From Merluccius polli (taxonomy: Eukaryota > Chordata > Actinopteri > Gadiformes > Merlucciidae), in assembly GCA_030340625.1 (NCBI GenBank), contig JAOPHQ010005145.1:62001-126000 (forward strand): a stretch of DNA of 64,000 bases, read 5' to 3'. The position numbers and the translations under genes were made by a program. Positions 32,436-45,245 of the stretch are shown piece by piece. How positions within the stretch are numbered: the first letter of the stretch is position 1; each line of letters begins with the position of its first letter. The notes beneath the pieces were generated by a model. That model saw nothing but the letters and a program-made list of their open reading frames with translations. It searched no databases and had not been told where the DNA came from.

Positions 32436-35400
32436 TTACTCAGCTTTGGGACTTATAACATTGACTAGAGAGTAAAGGAACTCATCCGTCTGGTCTGATT
32501 CGACACGGCAGCCAGCAAAGCCGCGAGGCACTTCCTGGTTCTTGGAGTGAGAGATGTGAATGCTGCCATAGTGAAGGTCATCCTGCTCTTCTATTGGTTC
32601 TTGATGTGCTGCAGGAGCCGTGTGATTGGTCAGAAATAAGACGTCGTACACAGGAACAGAAAGTGGCTGATGGGGAGAGAGAACAGAAACGTAGATTTAG
32701 AAAACCCTCTTAGAAGGTGGACCAGAAGGTCCTGTGCTTCTGGTTTATAGACCCTTGGCGGTGACTAATGGTCACATCATGGAGGACGCTGTAGGCCTCA
32801 CTTCCTCTTTGTCCTTGTTTGAACATATTCCTCTTCCTAATCTTACTTATTTTCTTCCTTAAAGCTCTAGGTAATTTTGCTGGTCAACCAGCTGCTTAAA
32901 TTTAAAAAAAAAACATCTGTTCAGCTTGTATGGAATCGAATGTTTACAACAATCAAACTGCTCCTTGATGTCACCGCCCCCCTCAGTCCTGTTGGACACC
33001 AACTACACCAACAGGCAGTATTGGCCTCAGAGCTGCCTGATTGGTCACAGCCTCAGAGCTGCCTGATTGGACACAGGCTACAGGCAGGGATGGACACCAG
33101 CGAGATATTCTCACAGACCACTTGACTCACACCTGACAGAGTATGGGGACCATTTTGACATATTTGACCATAATAAAAGTGACGTAGAGCAGCTTTAATC
33201 TGACTTATTTTCTTAAAAGTTGACACTTCAATCATTATCATCATTACTTCCATCACCGTCTTCTCATTCTCCTCCATAGCAGAAGTCTCTCCAGCTCCCA
33301 GGTTGTCCTCTAGATGTCACCCTAGATCTCCCCCTACCCAACTCCCTTGGTTAGTGTTGATGAAGGGACTAAGGTAGCATCCCTCCGGTTGCCAGGCAAC
33401 CTGCACTCCTGAGCTGCAGTTGCAGGAGGACCAGCGGCTCTACTCTGAGCTCCTCCTGTCACACTGAGCTGGTGGTGATCAGCGCTGGGCCTTCCAGCTC
33501 CAACAGCATTTCTTGTTTGAGCATTATATATCTATATTTGCATGACAGGCTAGAGGAACAGATAATGCCACTTGCTAAAGAAACAAATTAAGTTTCACAT
33601 GTGGTTTCAGGCGTTACCTCAGTGTATTTCCACTGTCTTTAGTAAATCATGGGTTAGTAAAATGGCTTCCTGTGTCTCACCTCCTCTGTGGTGTCTGGCC
33701 TTCCTCCCAGTCCAGATGCTTTTCTGGATGCCATCTTTCTTCTGGTGAAGAGAACAGAGATAAAGAAGCGACAGGAGAAATCAATGTCAAAGAAGACAGG
33801 GAGAGGGAGCGAATATATCTCACCTCATCCAGAGGATGATCAGGAGGGGTATGATGGTTAGTAAGACGGCTCGTACAGCAACTTGTATCACAGCCTGTGA
33901 TAATGTCTCTGGAAAACAGGTCTGTTTTTAAACACTGATAACCAACTGCAACATCGATAGGCCAGTATTAAACTGTGTGCTTGAAGGTGTGTCTTTTAAA
34001 TAAACAATTACCTGTCACATTAATGAATAAAAAGGTGGAATTATGACATCCAAATGCATTATGAGCTTGGCAGTAATAGTTTCCTCCAAGCTGAGCTGTG
34101 AAATTAGTGATGGTGTAGTGCTGTCCTGATTCTCCCACTGAGTCTTCATGTTCCTTGAACCAGGTGTAGTTAGCTGCTGGGTTAGCATCACTGCTGCAGC
34201 TCAGAGTCACTGAACTGCCCTCCACTACTTCACCAGAGGGACTCACGGTCACTGAGGGGGTCTTTGGAGGATCTGTTAGATTTCACCCATTATAAAACAG
34301 GTGTGTTAATAACAAGTGTTAGTTAAATGCATACCCAAGTGTATAATGCATACCCAAGACATTTTCAAGCCTTATATCGAATCCAGTTAATCTTTTTGAA
34401 GAGTAATCAAAGGGTTATTGCAGTAAAGTGACATCACAGGTAAAATGAGCCAATCAACAACAGATTAAGTGTGATGTAGTATACACATGGTACATTGAAC
34501 GGTGAGCGTCTCCTCAGGAGAGCGGAGGTGTGGGTCGTTTCTGACGGAGCAAGCGTAGTTCCCAGCATGCTGAGGGCTGACGGGGTCCAGAACCAGCTGG
34601 TTCTCTGGGCTCTCTGGCCCGGTCACAGGACCGTTGTTCTGGTACCACATGTAGGAGGGTTTATCAGTCAGAGGACAACTGGTGATACAGGTCAATGTCA
34701 CTCTCTGTCCCTCTGTCACCATGGCAACAGGAGTCACCTCCACACTCAGGCCTGAATAAGGAAGGAAGTAAAGCTGTGATATTAATAATTAAACCACTAT
34801 AGAGTAGTAACTGTTTATTAGTATTATTGGCTAATTATACAGATCTAACATCAGTAGTACCTGTGACGGTCAGAGTTGTTCCATGAAAAGTACCGTTCCA
34901 TTCATGGCTTTTACTTTTAAATGTGAAGCGGTACTCTGCTGAGTCTGTGTCTCTGAGGTCAGTGATTCTCAGAGTGGAGCGTCCTGTCTTTTTTGCAGGG
35001 TACTCAACACGGCCTCCATACTCTGTCTGGAGGTCCCTGGGCTGTTGGTTATCTCTCCATTTAAACCAGTATTTATGAGGGAGTGCTTCATAACTGCTGT
35101 ATGTGCAGGAGATGTCCACTGATGTGCCTCGCAGGACACACATGTTTCTGGTGGGGTAGGACACTCTGTTGCAGCGGTCTCCTCGGACACCTGAGACAGA
35201 AATCACCATTATAGCTGTAGTTCTTGCAGCAGTAATATGTGAGGCCCACATTAATGTTAAGCATATTGCTGGACACCCCCCATTATTTTCATGTATTATG
35301 TTTTTGATTGCTTGTGATTGTTGGTATTTTGTTCACTCATAATCTGACAGTAGAAGTTGTAGTTGTTGCTACTTATTCTTTCTCATATTTATACTTGGTT

Positions 35401-37208
35401 TTCTTAAGTCTACAGTAGATGTTGCTATATAATAGGCTCCTAATATTTCTAGCTAATTGATGGTCTTCTACAGTATATGTCGCTATGTAACTGGGTCCTG
35501 TAGGAAACTATTCAATCAAACAATGTATGTGACGATTACCTTTTAAGAAGTACTGAAGGAGAAATAATATAAAAATGTGTCATCAAGGGACTGGACTCAT
35601 TTAATTATGATATCATAATGGTGAACATATATTTACATGTATTTTAAATATTAGAATAATGATGAACTTTTTTTCTACATTGGAATATGAAATGCGTTGC
35701 TGGGCCTCGAGAAACCATCCCAGGGCCCGGATTTGAATATTTCTCAGGCCGCCAATTGAATATCCTTGTGTTAGACTAATCACCTCCACAGTCTTTCCAC
35801 AGTGTGTAGTATCTTTCTATTTGTACCCAGAGCCTGAAGGCTGCCAACACATGGTCAGTTTGTCCATTCATAATGCAAGCAGTTACTACTAAAAGGTCCG
35901 GTCCATCTGGCATCAGTGTACTGTGGAGTTGACTTACACACTAAAGGAGAGTGGAAACGTTTGCGTCCTTCAACAGCGCATGAAAAGCTGTCTTCAGATG
36001 TAAAGTAGCCCCTGTAGGACCTTGTAGATACTCCTCTTACAGACTGTCCATTCTTGTACCAGGCATGTGGACCAGCTAGATCACATATACTGTGACATTC
36101 CAGTTGTACCCAGGTAGGATAGGTAGGTTGAGGAAAGGACACTTTCACCTGGAGATCTGGTGTGAGGACAAATGAGTTATTGAAAATGATTCAGATTACA
36201 CAGACCTGCAAAAAACACGTCATGCACACACATCCACACATCCAAACACACACACACACACACAATGTTGAGTAGGCTAGTAATCAAAGTTTACCTGTGA
36301 CAGATAACGTCACTCCAGGGTCACCAGTATATTTCCCACCTGGTCGGTTTGTTGTGAACATAAACTTGTACTCAGCAGAGTCAGTCTGTCTCAGGTCTCT
36401 GATTCTCAGAGTACACTTTACTTTACAGATGAACCAGCTACAGCTGTTCCCTCCACATCTGTATTCAACACGACCTGCATAGTCTGCATCACTTAGCAGA
36501 TCAACTGACTGCTTGTGGTCTCCTTTAGTAAACCACAGTGTTTCTTTCAGGGTAGAGCTGAACCATTTGTTAGGGTATTTATAGGTGCAGGTGATGTCAA
36601 CCGTTGAACCTCTTAAAGCACAGACATTACTAGATGTGTAGGTAACTGTCCAGTCATCATTACCCTGTAGCGCTGTAAAAAACAAAACACATCTCATTGA
36701 GAATGAAGAAGACACAGAGGTTCAGCTGATGGACTGATCAGAAGATACATTAAGAGATGGAGGCTGTTGAGTGGAGCTGGAAACTACAGATGATGCTGAC
36801 CACTGAACTGTGATACCAACATGATACAGCTGGTGATACAGCTGGTGATACAGATAGTGATAGAGTTGGTGATAGAGACAGTGATAGAGTTGGTGAGTGT
36901 GTCCTAGCCATCAGGAAATGGTCAAAGTATTGTAATCTCAAATGCAAGCAGTGTTTTACAACAGCGTGTTGAGTATAAGCATGTTCATTTTCTTTAACAC
37001 TTAAATCTATAAACTGGATATTTCTCTTGGTGTAGTTTGGTCTACTTAACCAAACACAGCATCCTAGAGGTACATTCTTCATCTCACACACTTGGTTGTC
37101 ATGTCACACATTGAAACAGTTCAACTAAATGTCCACAATGCAAATGTACCAACCTGGCAGTGCCAGAAGGAAAGCTAGAAATCCTCTTGCTGCTGATGTT
37201 AAATTCAT
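32436..37208 (-). CDS. CD22/Siglec-like receptor A (V-C2-V-C2-C2-TM-ITIM)
   Basis: Type I membrane receptor of the fish CD22-like family; members tune B-cell and myeloid signalling. Coding exons on the minus strand: 37154-37208 (signal peptide MNLTSAARGFLAFLLALP), 36295-36672 (V-set), 35938-36156 (C2), 34861-35190 (second V-set), 34494-34751 (C2), 34012-34272 (C2), 33824-33908 (membrane span), 33681-33741 and 32436-32666 (tail); about 625 residues. Ig exons are phase 1-1. The first V domain has the Siglec-type B- and E-strand cysteines (ITC; KCTLRI), but the F strand reads EYKFMF, with Met where Siglecs have the sialic-acid Arg. The span VIQVAVRAVLLTIIPLL holds an Arg. The tail has an ITIM-like LHYGSI and a weaker FLYSLV. 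An untranslated first exon probably lies at or above 37420. No breaks seen. Confidence 0.82.
36820..36900. repeat. Short GTGATA-type tandem repeats in receptor intron 1
   Basis: Imperfect GTGATAGAG/TTGGTGATAGAG units. Corresponding tracts of different length occur in B (49640-49725) and C (61873-61975). Confidence 0.8.
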
Positions 37209-37560
37209 AGTTTGTCCTCTCCTGCCTGTTGTTCTAGGGAGACATTTAACCACACCTGCAGGTAGAAAATACAACAATACACTAAAGGAGAAATACATTA
37301 CAATGCCTGTTTTAATTACTGTGGATACTTCTTATTGCCAGTGATTTATATGTGAATGTCAGGTTCACATAAAAATGTCAAGTTAAGTCAAAAGGAAGAA
37401 AAGAAAATGAGCGTCTTACTGTAGAGGAGGAAGCTGGGCTGAGTGTGTGTGGTATGTGTGGGTAGCAGATACAGATACAGTATTGTCTTCCTGTCGTCGT
37501 ATGTGGGCCGTCTATAAAGGCAGGGAGGTGTCCACTACGCCCTTCCTCTCCGTCCTATGA
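37209..37560 (-). promoter_or_regulatory. Receptor A 5' UTR and probable promoter
   Basis: The ATG exon extends to an acceptor near 37233. A likely non-coding exon ends at a GTAAGA donor (complement at 37414-37419). The region up to about 37548 is shared with copies B and C, including a TATAAAGGCAG-like string on the plus strand at 37513 in A. The shared part ends abruptly there in A. Promoter function is inferred from position only. Confidence 0.4.
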
Positions 37561-38119
37561 CATCGGTTTCAGTTCTGTTTATGCCCTAGTTTATCCTTTT
37601 TATCCTTTTTTGTTCAGATTCTAGTTAGTTTATAGCTTAGCATAGTTTAGTGAACTGTTGAGGTGCTCCTGTACAGCACACACGGTCCAAACACCGCAAT
37701 GCCCCACAGAGTCTGGCGGTCACTGTTTGCTGAAAGCTGCATGTGAAGTACGTGGCTGGACCTGGTTTCAGGGGCTGAGAGAAGCTGCTCATCCCATGCC
37801 TGGCTACTTCTCTTTTACAGACATTCATACAACATTAAATGGTTTGGGTCATTCTCATCTCACTTTTGAAGGACTGTTAACACACACACAGCATGTTAAA
37901 TAAAGTTTGATTTTGAATGAAGCAACACATCTGCCAGTAACTCCAAGGTAGGGCTGCCCCCTAATAGTCGAAAAGTCGGCTTAGTCGATCGACGCAGGCT
38001 TAGTCGAATACGTTTTCATTAGTCGAGCAAAAAGTAAAACATAAAAATAACAAGGCATGAGCATCGCAAACCGAATACATCCGTGGTCGCAACAAGCCCC
38101 CTGCCCCAACAATCGCTGC

Positions 38120-38235
38120 AGAAATACTGACCAATACACCTGGGCAGGTAGACACCTAGGTAGGTAGACACCTGGGCAGGCAGACACCTGGGCAGGTAGA
38201 CACCTGGGCAGGCAGACACCTGGGTAGGTAGACAC
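38120..38235. repeat. Tandem repeat of TAGACACCTGGGCAGG type, about 7 units
   Basis: Sixteen-base units with GGGCAGG/TAGGTAG variants inside the hAT element. The open minus frame (AQVSACPGVYLPRC) is a repeat product. Confidence 0.85.
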
Positions 38236-38263
38236 CACTAGACATGCGGGACTAATGCCCAGA

Positions 38264-38764
38264 CCCTCCAGGATTTCGCAGTGTTGCGATTTGCAACTTC
38301 AACGCAACATCAGCCAATCCCCGCAAATTCAGGGCGGTGTTGCAATTTTAACCAATCACTGCAACTTTCCCGCAAATTTGACCAATTATTGGCGTCGTCT
38401 TGGGGGGGGGGGGGGGGGGGGGGTCGGCGTTGTTACGTTGTCACTTACCCCACCAACGGCTAAGGACGGCGCAGCGAGTTACTGCGTCCGCGGCCCCGGG
38501 AAGCGGCGAGGTCGGAGCGGGGGGGCGCTGTAAAGCCAGAGGCCGAAGCCGCCGGTCACCTTTGCCCCCGAACCCTTCCAAGCCGACCCAGAGCCGGTCA
38601 CGGGGGCCGGAGCCGACTCGGGCGGGGGGCACCGACTAGATGATCCTCACGACACCGAGCTGCTGTACCGTAACCCGCCGTCACAATTTTTTGGAAAAGC
38701 TCCCGCAACATCAGGCATTTTAGACCGCAACAATCACAAAAAAGGCCCGCGAAATCCTGGAGGG
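38264..38764. mobile_element. Nested inverted-repeat DNA element in the hAT
   Basis: Ends are CCCTCCAGGATTTCGC and its exact complement GCGAAATCCTGGAGGG, 501 bases apart. The interior has GTTGCGATTTGCAACTTC and a poly-G run. The phrase is a known kind of dispersed fish repeat. No ORF is supported. Confidence 0.8.
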
Positions 38765-39283
38765 ACTCATACCAGTGATCGCGGCTTTAGTTCCCCGTGT
38801 CTGATCGCTGTAATTCGGAGCGTGAATATCGGTTGAATATCAAATATATTTCTAACTTTAAAAAACACTTTAGTATTTTTTAAGACGATAGTCGCACATC
38901 CCTCGTAACTACGCCGTGAAGGTGAACCCTCCCGGACTCCGCTATTAACATGAACCGCCATAGGCGCGGGAAGTGGGGGTGCGGGGGGGGGGCTGCAGCA
39001 CCCCCTGGTGGTGACGCTTTAAAACTGATATGAAAATAAAAGGAAGGCTTATCTTTTGTTGTTTTCCGTTCTTTAAATTGTGTATGTCATGTTTGCGATG
39101 TGGGATGAAGAGAGTTATAATTTTTGTCATTTTTAAAATATTTCATTTAACTTCTATTTGTATTGGCCAATCAGAATGGTTTTGACGTGGTTGAGATTCC
39201 GCATTCACGCGCACACTCACAAGACGACACAGCAACGAATAACAGGAACCACTTATCTGCACTGCAGCCTACAATGATTAACA

Positions 39284-39508
39284 ATGTCTCAGAAGAGAAT
39301 TTTAGATTTTTTTCAATCTCCAAATCCCAAATACCTAAGGACTAGCGAGATTTCTTCGGCGGAGTCCTCATTCGGCATATCAGATGAAGCTACACGCCCC
39401 TCAACATCCAAGCTTCAGCAAGACAAGTTAGCTTCTGTCTCTACTAGTGCTAGCCAACACGATCAGGCTGATGGCGGAGAGGGGCGAGTGATTTTTTGTT
39501 GTTTTTAA
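39284..39508 (+). pseudogene. hAT transposase N-terminal remnant
   Basis: A 74-residue ORF starting MSQKRILDFFQSPNPKYLRT, rich in Ser further on. 'Ile-Leu-Asp-Phe-Phe' starts are common in hAT and ZMYM-like transposase proteins. The zinc-finger and catalytic parts are not found downstream. Its place at the centre of the hAT element supports the call. Confidence 0.5.
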
Positions 39509-40339
39509 ACGGGGACAGAGCGATCAGTGTAACATATCGTATCTTCACAATTATATAAAGTTTACTTGTACTAGCCTACGTGGACCGCAACCCCCTACCC
39601 ACAGCACCCCCTGCCGAAAACATCTTCCCGTGCCTCTGTGAACCGCTCCGCCGGAGGAGCCGCACATCCACACGCACCGTGTTTTCCATTTGATTGCTTT
39701 TAAATAAAGTTGTGTTCAGTTATACGGTTAAATACGATTATTAAAAGTGTTCATGTCTCCTTCCTGGTCCAGAACTGCTTGGTCCATGCCGTTAATAGGC
39801 GGCCCGCGTTGTGCGTGTGCTTGTGAAAAATATATTTTAAAGGCTGATTATTACGGTGTTGTATTATCTGTGTAACCCTGTAGAAAAAAACATAGTTGAG
39901 TTTCCTTTTGTTTGTAGGCCTTTAAATACTAAACACTGCAATTCGGGAATTTTCAATTTTATGTCAAATATGTATAATTTTAATGTGAAAAACGGTTGGT
40001 ACTTCTATTAAATTGTATTGAAATAACTGAAACATATAAAATAATTAATTCATGTGTTAAGATATTAGCCAATCAATGGGCAAGGTGAGAGGTCACGAGA
40101 AGAGGAACTTCCGGTGGAGAGGGAGGCACGTTCTTTTGGGCTGGAGGCGGGAGACGGAGAAGATCGCGCGCTGAACCGTAAAAAGGGATTAACGGTACTT
40201 TTAGTGCTTAGTGGACATTTATTGTTGTCAATCCGATAACGTTTGACTACTTTGCGCTTGGAAGGAGTCGGGAAGTAACACATAGCGATGGTTAATTGTG
40301 TAGTTTGAACAGTTAGCACTCGGTAGTTGAGACTGTTGC

Positions 40340-40834
40340 TGTGTCTGAAATCGCGCACTTACGTAAGTGCACTTACATTGAGTGCACTTCATTAGCCCTA
40401 CAGTGCACTGTCAAAACAGCCTTCGCGCACCGACCGGAAATGAGTTTGCAGTTTGACGGTTTTTCTTCGTTTTTTTTTTTGTTGCCGTTTTCCTTCTGGC
40501 GAAAAACGGCCTACCGCTAAGTTTATTTACCTATGAAATATATTAATTTACATATTCAATACTATTTTACATTTGTAGAGCGCGTTGGTCTCAACTGTTA
40601 CTATGGTTACTCCTGTGTGTCCTCCATTTTTGATTCCGCCCCTTCCGCTACGTAGACAAAATGGCGGCCGTTGAGTGCGGAAAGTGTCCATCGGTCCACA
40701 CTCACATTTTAGATAGTTTTGAGTGCGCCACCGAGGTATTTCCAGTGCACTGCGTTTTGGCACACTCTCCGCTTTTGCGCTAAGTGCACTCAAAAAAGTA
40801 AGTGTAAGTATAGAAGTGCGCGATTTCAGACACA
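40340..40834. mobile_element. Nested MITE in the hAT
   Basis: Inverted ends TGTGTCTGAAATCGCGCACT and its complement at 40815-40834. The interior is rich in AAGTGCACT motifs and has no coding capacity. This is a familiar fish MITE type. Confidence 0.8.
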
Positions 40835-40941
40835 CCATGTGTCTTGCTAACTGGCTACGACAGACGGCTAGCTGAGCCGATGCGCGAGCTGCCGCGTGGC
40901 GTGGGAGGCGGGACCCGCAGGGAGCGCGTGCGCTGGCTGCC

Positions 40942-41158
40942 GTGACGGCGCGTGGACCCTCGCTGTGCAGCACGGACACATCCCTCAACCTTCATGGCCC
41001 CTCGCTGTGCAGCACGGACACATCCCTCAACCTTCATGGCCCCTCGCTGTGCAGCACGGACGCATCCCTCAACCTTCATGGCCCCTCGCTGTGCAGCACG
41101 GACATCCCTCAACCTTCATGGACCCTCGCTGTGCAGCACGGACACATCCCTCAACCTT
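40942..41158. repeat. 42-bp tandem repeat x 5 inside the hAT
   Basis: Units of CCCTCGCTGTGCAGCACGGA plus CACATCCCTCAACCTTCATGG. Several overlapping open frames on both strands come from it. Confidence 0.92.
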
Positions 41159-41886
41159 GTGAGTTAATCCTTTTTGTTTTGTGTTTGCGCGGTTTGCGTG
41201 AAGCGGCCAATCCAGTTTGAAGGCCTCAACGCACCTGGACCATTGGTGTGTGGGCGGGGCTTATGGAAATTCAGGTGGGCAAGTAGGCTATTGTTTTGGG
41301 ACCATAGGTTTAAAGTATAGTATATTACTGAAAATAGTTCATCTTATGCATGTACATGGGGTTGTATGTAACCTGTTGAGTTTGTATAGAGTTAAATGCA
41401 ACTGAAAAAAAGGTTAACATTGAGTTAAAGTGTTGAGTATATTTTTATTTTGAATTTTATGTACATGCAAGGAATTTTGTTTTAATACATATACATTCAT
41501 TATTGATTTGCTGATGTGCTGCTAATAAATGTGTCAGATTAATATTTATGTTCATTCAGAATAGAATAGATAAATCCTGGATTACCATTAGTGTAAATAA
41601 GTTTAAAGCTTGCATATAAGGATTCAGTTCAAAAAAGCATTCATCGTTATTCACATCCAGTTCAACCCAGGGCGTCTTTTGCCGCACTGTCCGCTACATC
41701 TGTAAAGTAGCACAAGGTTATCAGTGTTTCTGTTATAACACTTCGCCCTGGAACTCAAAACACTTTCTGACGCCTCAAAAAATAAATCGAAATAATTACG
41801 TTAAAAGTGCGACGATTAGTCGACTATCAGCTTGAAATGGCGACTAAGAGTCGCTGAAGAAAATTGGGGGCAGCCCTACTCCAAGG

Positions 41887-42880
41887 TGACTACAAGTAAG
41901 CAGATGTCTTAATATTTCTCAAGGTAAAAGTTAATACTTTTCTTATCCGACTGCGAACACGACAGCATTGATTATCATTACTGATACAGGTTTCCACATT
42001 TAGAAAGATGTTATATTTAACATTTTCTATGAAAATATACTTCATTAATGTCTACTTGGACATTGGGTCATGTTAACTTGGTCATCATGGCTTCTCTATT
42101 GTTAGCAAAAAATGCTGAGGTTCCTCATCCTCTGCAACACCAATCTCACTTCTGTTTCCGTAATAAGGTTTTAATCATACACACTATATTTTTAGATATA
42201 TTATGAACTATTTCAATATTATTATAAGAAGTCTAACAATCACACACACAGTAAGCGCTTCAGTCTACTATAAGATGATGTCCATAACAGTGTGATGTTT
42301 CCCATGTTTGGAGACATGCTCATTTCATGGAATGCTTCTTTTCCAGATATCAAAAATGAAAGCAAAATTGTGAAATCAAGAAAACTCAAGATCTGACATG
42401 AACTGTGATCTGCATGTCGTTGTGCCTGCTACCCCAAACACTTCAGTGGGGATGGATGAAGCACTCACAGTAGTTTATTCTGTAGGACACAACTACAGTA
42501 GCTCAGCTCCAACCACAGCATAGGATCCCATACTACTGTGTTTTATTGTGGTCGTTTAGTGGTACACTGTTGCTATAAAAAGGTAAAAGTATAAATAAGA
42601 AATAAATACTTGTTCTATGTAATAGTGAGTTGACATCAACAATAAATGCAATTATTTATAATGACGGTATTTATTAATAACTCCCATTACATTACCATAG
42701 ACTTCTTACATTATAACAAAATGATATCCTCATGCTAAAGGTCCATTTTACAAACATATGACCAAACTATAGGCTATGCTGCCACCTGGTGGTGATAACT
42801 GAACATAGCGGAGCTATCTGCACCCTACACACAATAACCTCTACCAGTTAACTAGTGAAATATACTGTATATCTATATAA
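41887..42880. other. Intergenic, nothing recognised
   Basis: AT-rich DNA after the hAT. I see no exons or clear element ends, apart from the phrase GCTGCCACCTGGTGGTGATA near 42778, which often marks a dispersed repeat edge. Confidence 0.4.
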
Positions 42881-42886
42881 CTATAT

Positions 42887-43222
42887 AGTTCAACAGTTCA
42901 ACATACCTGTAATAATCCTCAACAGTTCAACATACCTGTAATAATCCTCAACAGTTCAACATGCCTGTAATAATCCTCAACAGTTCAACATGCCTGTAAT
43001 AATCCTCAACAGTTCAACATACCTGTAATAATCCTCAACAGTTGAACATGCCTGTAATAATCCTCAACAGTTAAACATGCCTGTAATAATCCTCAACAGT
43101 TAAACATGCCTGTAATAATCCTCAACAGTTAAACATGCCTGTAATAATCCTCCACAGTTAAACATGCCTGTAATAATCCTCCACAGTTAAACATGCCTGT
43201 AATAATCCTCAACAGTTCAACC
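42887..43222. repeat. 29-bp minisatellite, about 11 copies
   Basis: Units of CAGTTCAACATACCTGTAAT plus AATCCTCAA, with AACATGCC variants. Confidence 0.92.
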
Positions 43223-43389
43223 ATACTACTGTGGGTCACCTATAATGCACCGCATTTATAGTGAATTTTCATTAACAAAGTAAAGTACATCCCTAAAAGA
43301 AGAACCATGGTTGGCAGTCCCAAATTTAACCATAAGTTATTAACATAAGTTATTTATTTACACTGTTACAGAACCAACATTCAAAGAAG

Positions 43390-45110
43390 AAAAAACTCAA
43401 GTGTATTACAGAAGAAACAGCTAAAGGCTGTATTGGACATAACACCAAGCGAGGAAGTTATTCAAAATCTTCAAGAAGACAGAGCCTCTCCAGGAAAACA
43501 GCCATGCTCACCTCAGGAGGCAAATATCCCTGCCATCAACTCAACTCCTAAAAGAAGAGACATCTCTCAAATATCATGACCAATGGAGACCTCTAACCCA
43601 AAGGAATCACCCAAAAAGAGGAACAGAAGAAAGAAAAGACTATCAAAATTGAGGTCAAAATTACGCTACAGATAAGAGCAGCTTCTGGAGAGGACCAAAG
43701 AGATGGTCAACCTAAAGAAAAGACTGAAACGACTTGAGATGATGGCCAAGAGGAAGTAGGTAATTGTCAACATTGAAGGCAGAGAGTTCAGAAGATAACT
43801 ACAAAGAGAGGTCATCAGAGAACACGACCCAACAGCAGCCAGAGAAGACTAATGCAAACACTTGTTAGCCGCTTCCTTCATCAAGATGAAGTCTTCACTG
43901 TAAGCGTTGCCCTCCTGTCTGTGTATGAAGCTGGGCTGCACCAAATCAGGGCAGCAGACACCTTGAATATAGTTCAACTACTGTTTGAATGAGGAAGCCT
44001 GCCTCTTGCTCTTCCTTCTTCTCAGAAACTCAACAAGGAAGCGTGAATTCAATGGACGGACGGACCCCTCAGTGGTGAGATGGGGACGCCTACTGGCCGT
44101 TTTCAATATTACACGCGTTGAAGTATAAATCATGCGAAATAAATAAAAACAAACAATGGGTATACAACAGTGTTCAGCCTAAATTCAGATAAACTTGTAT
44201 TCTTACCACCAATTAAACCTACATCTATCTCACATAATAAATGAGAAATCTGGAGAAATTAGGAAAAAGGGCCAGATATACCGAAAAAGAGAGCCTTGAC
44301 GCCTTAATGGCAAATCTTCATATCTTTCCAATGCTCAATTATTTAAACTTAAGCCATTTTGGATTGGCCAACGAAAAGTCACAGACAGAGAAACATGCGT
44401 GAGAAACCAGTGTGTGTAGTGACGGTGACATGTCCTGCATGTACAGGACATGCAGCAATTGCAAGCATAAGACATTTCACTGGATCATTCAACGAAAGGA
44501 AACGTCAACATATGGGAGGAGCGGGTCACTAGATCTATACCAATAACAAAGAAATGCAAAGATGGGTCCACTGAAGAGAAGGAAGTCAGGAATGTGTTAA
44601 TTGAGAAGAGGCATACCTATGTTGAAATGCTGGTGGACCTCATACAGGACCACCTTTATAACATCAAGCACCAGTTTGAAAGACTGAGGAGATTGAGAGA
44701 CGCTGACCCAGAATGATGTAGTGGTTCACATAGACTACAGTGAGAACTATGCTTGTAAATACACCAGGGAAATTAAAGAAACATACTTTGGAGGTGGCAA
44801 CCAGCAGCTAACCCTCCATACTTAACTTAACGGAGGTGTCCCATGGAAAGGGTGCTCCTGATGGAGTGGGTGGCGCCCTGAAAAACCTTCATGATTGTGT
44901 CTTATGGTACCAGCATACCAGATGCCGACACTCTCTTTGAGCAGCTGGATCTCAATTCATCTGTGAGGCTCTTCAAAATAACAGAGGACATCAAAACAAG
45001 TGGCAAATTAGTACCGTCATACCTGAAGGCAGGTACCGGGGGCGATGAGAATTCATCAGGTGAGTCAGTTCAAAATAACAACATATTCAAACTGTCAACA
45101 GGCTGAAGTT
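43390..45110 (+). pseudogene. Decayed gene of a mobile element, family not identified
   Basis: Scattered plus-strand coding pieces in different frames: LKAVLDITPSEEVIQNLQED and a Lys/Arg-rich coiled segment around 43420-43760; SRFLHQDEVFTVSVALLSVY at about 43870; KRHTYVEMLVDLIQDHLYNI and KHQFERLRRLRD at about 44610-44700; VVHIDYSENYACKYTREIKE at about 44722; EVSHGKGAPDGVGGALKNLH at about 44833. The 'HGKG..DGVGG' and 'D(Y/F)xENY' motifs are ones I associate with a repeated fish and invertebrate gene of transposon origin, whose family name I cannot give with confidence. Several stops and frame changes show it is dead. Confidence 0.55.
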
Positions 45111-45152
45111 ACTATTCCTAAAAAGAGAGAAATGTACCATAATACTTACCTG

Positions 45153-45245
45153 GTGTGGCAGTTGACCCTGCAACATGCCACACAAGTGGCTTTGCTGGGC
45201 TCCTCCAACACAAGGGACACACAACCACAACTACTACTGGCTTTT
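45153..45245 (-). mobile_element. Fragment related to the 298-bp element in receptor C
   Basis: TGTGGCAGTTGACCCTGCAA followed by ACAAGTGGCTTT and GGCTCCTCCAACACA matches, with changes, the start of the element at 59093-59390 (TGTGGCAGGGTTGG, CTAAGTGGCTTT, GGCCCTCCGACACA). Only one end is present. Confidence 0.55.

Larger units (their letters stand above)
37949..41878. mobile_element. hAT-family DNA transposon, 3.9 kb, decayed
   Basis: Perfect 8-bp target duplication CTCCAAGG at 37941-37948 and 41879-41886. Terminal inverted repeats TAGGGCTGCCCCC / GGGGGCAGCCCTA. Both features are classic for hAT elements. Inside are repeated AGTCGACTA-type subterminal motifs, a short ORF at 39284-39508 that looks like a transposase N-terminus (MSQKRILDFFQSPNPKYL), and further nested elements. 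No complete transposase remains, so it cannot move by itself. Confidence 0.88.
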
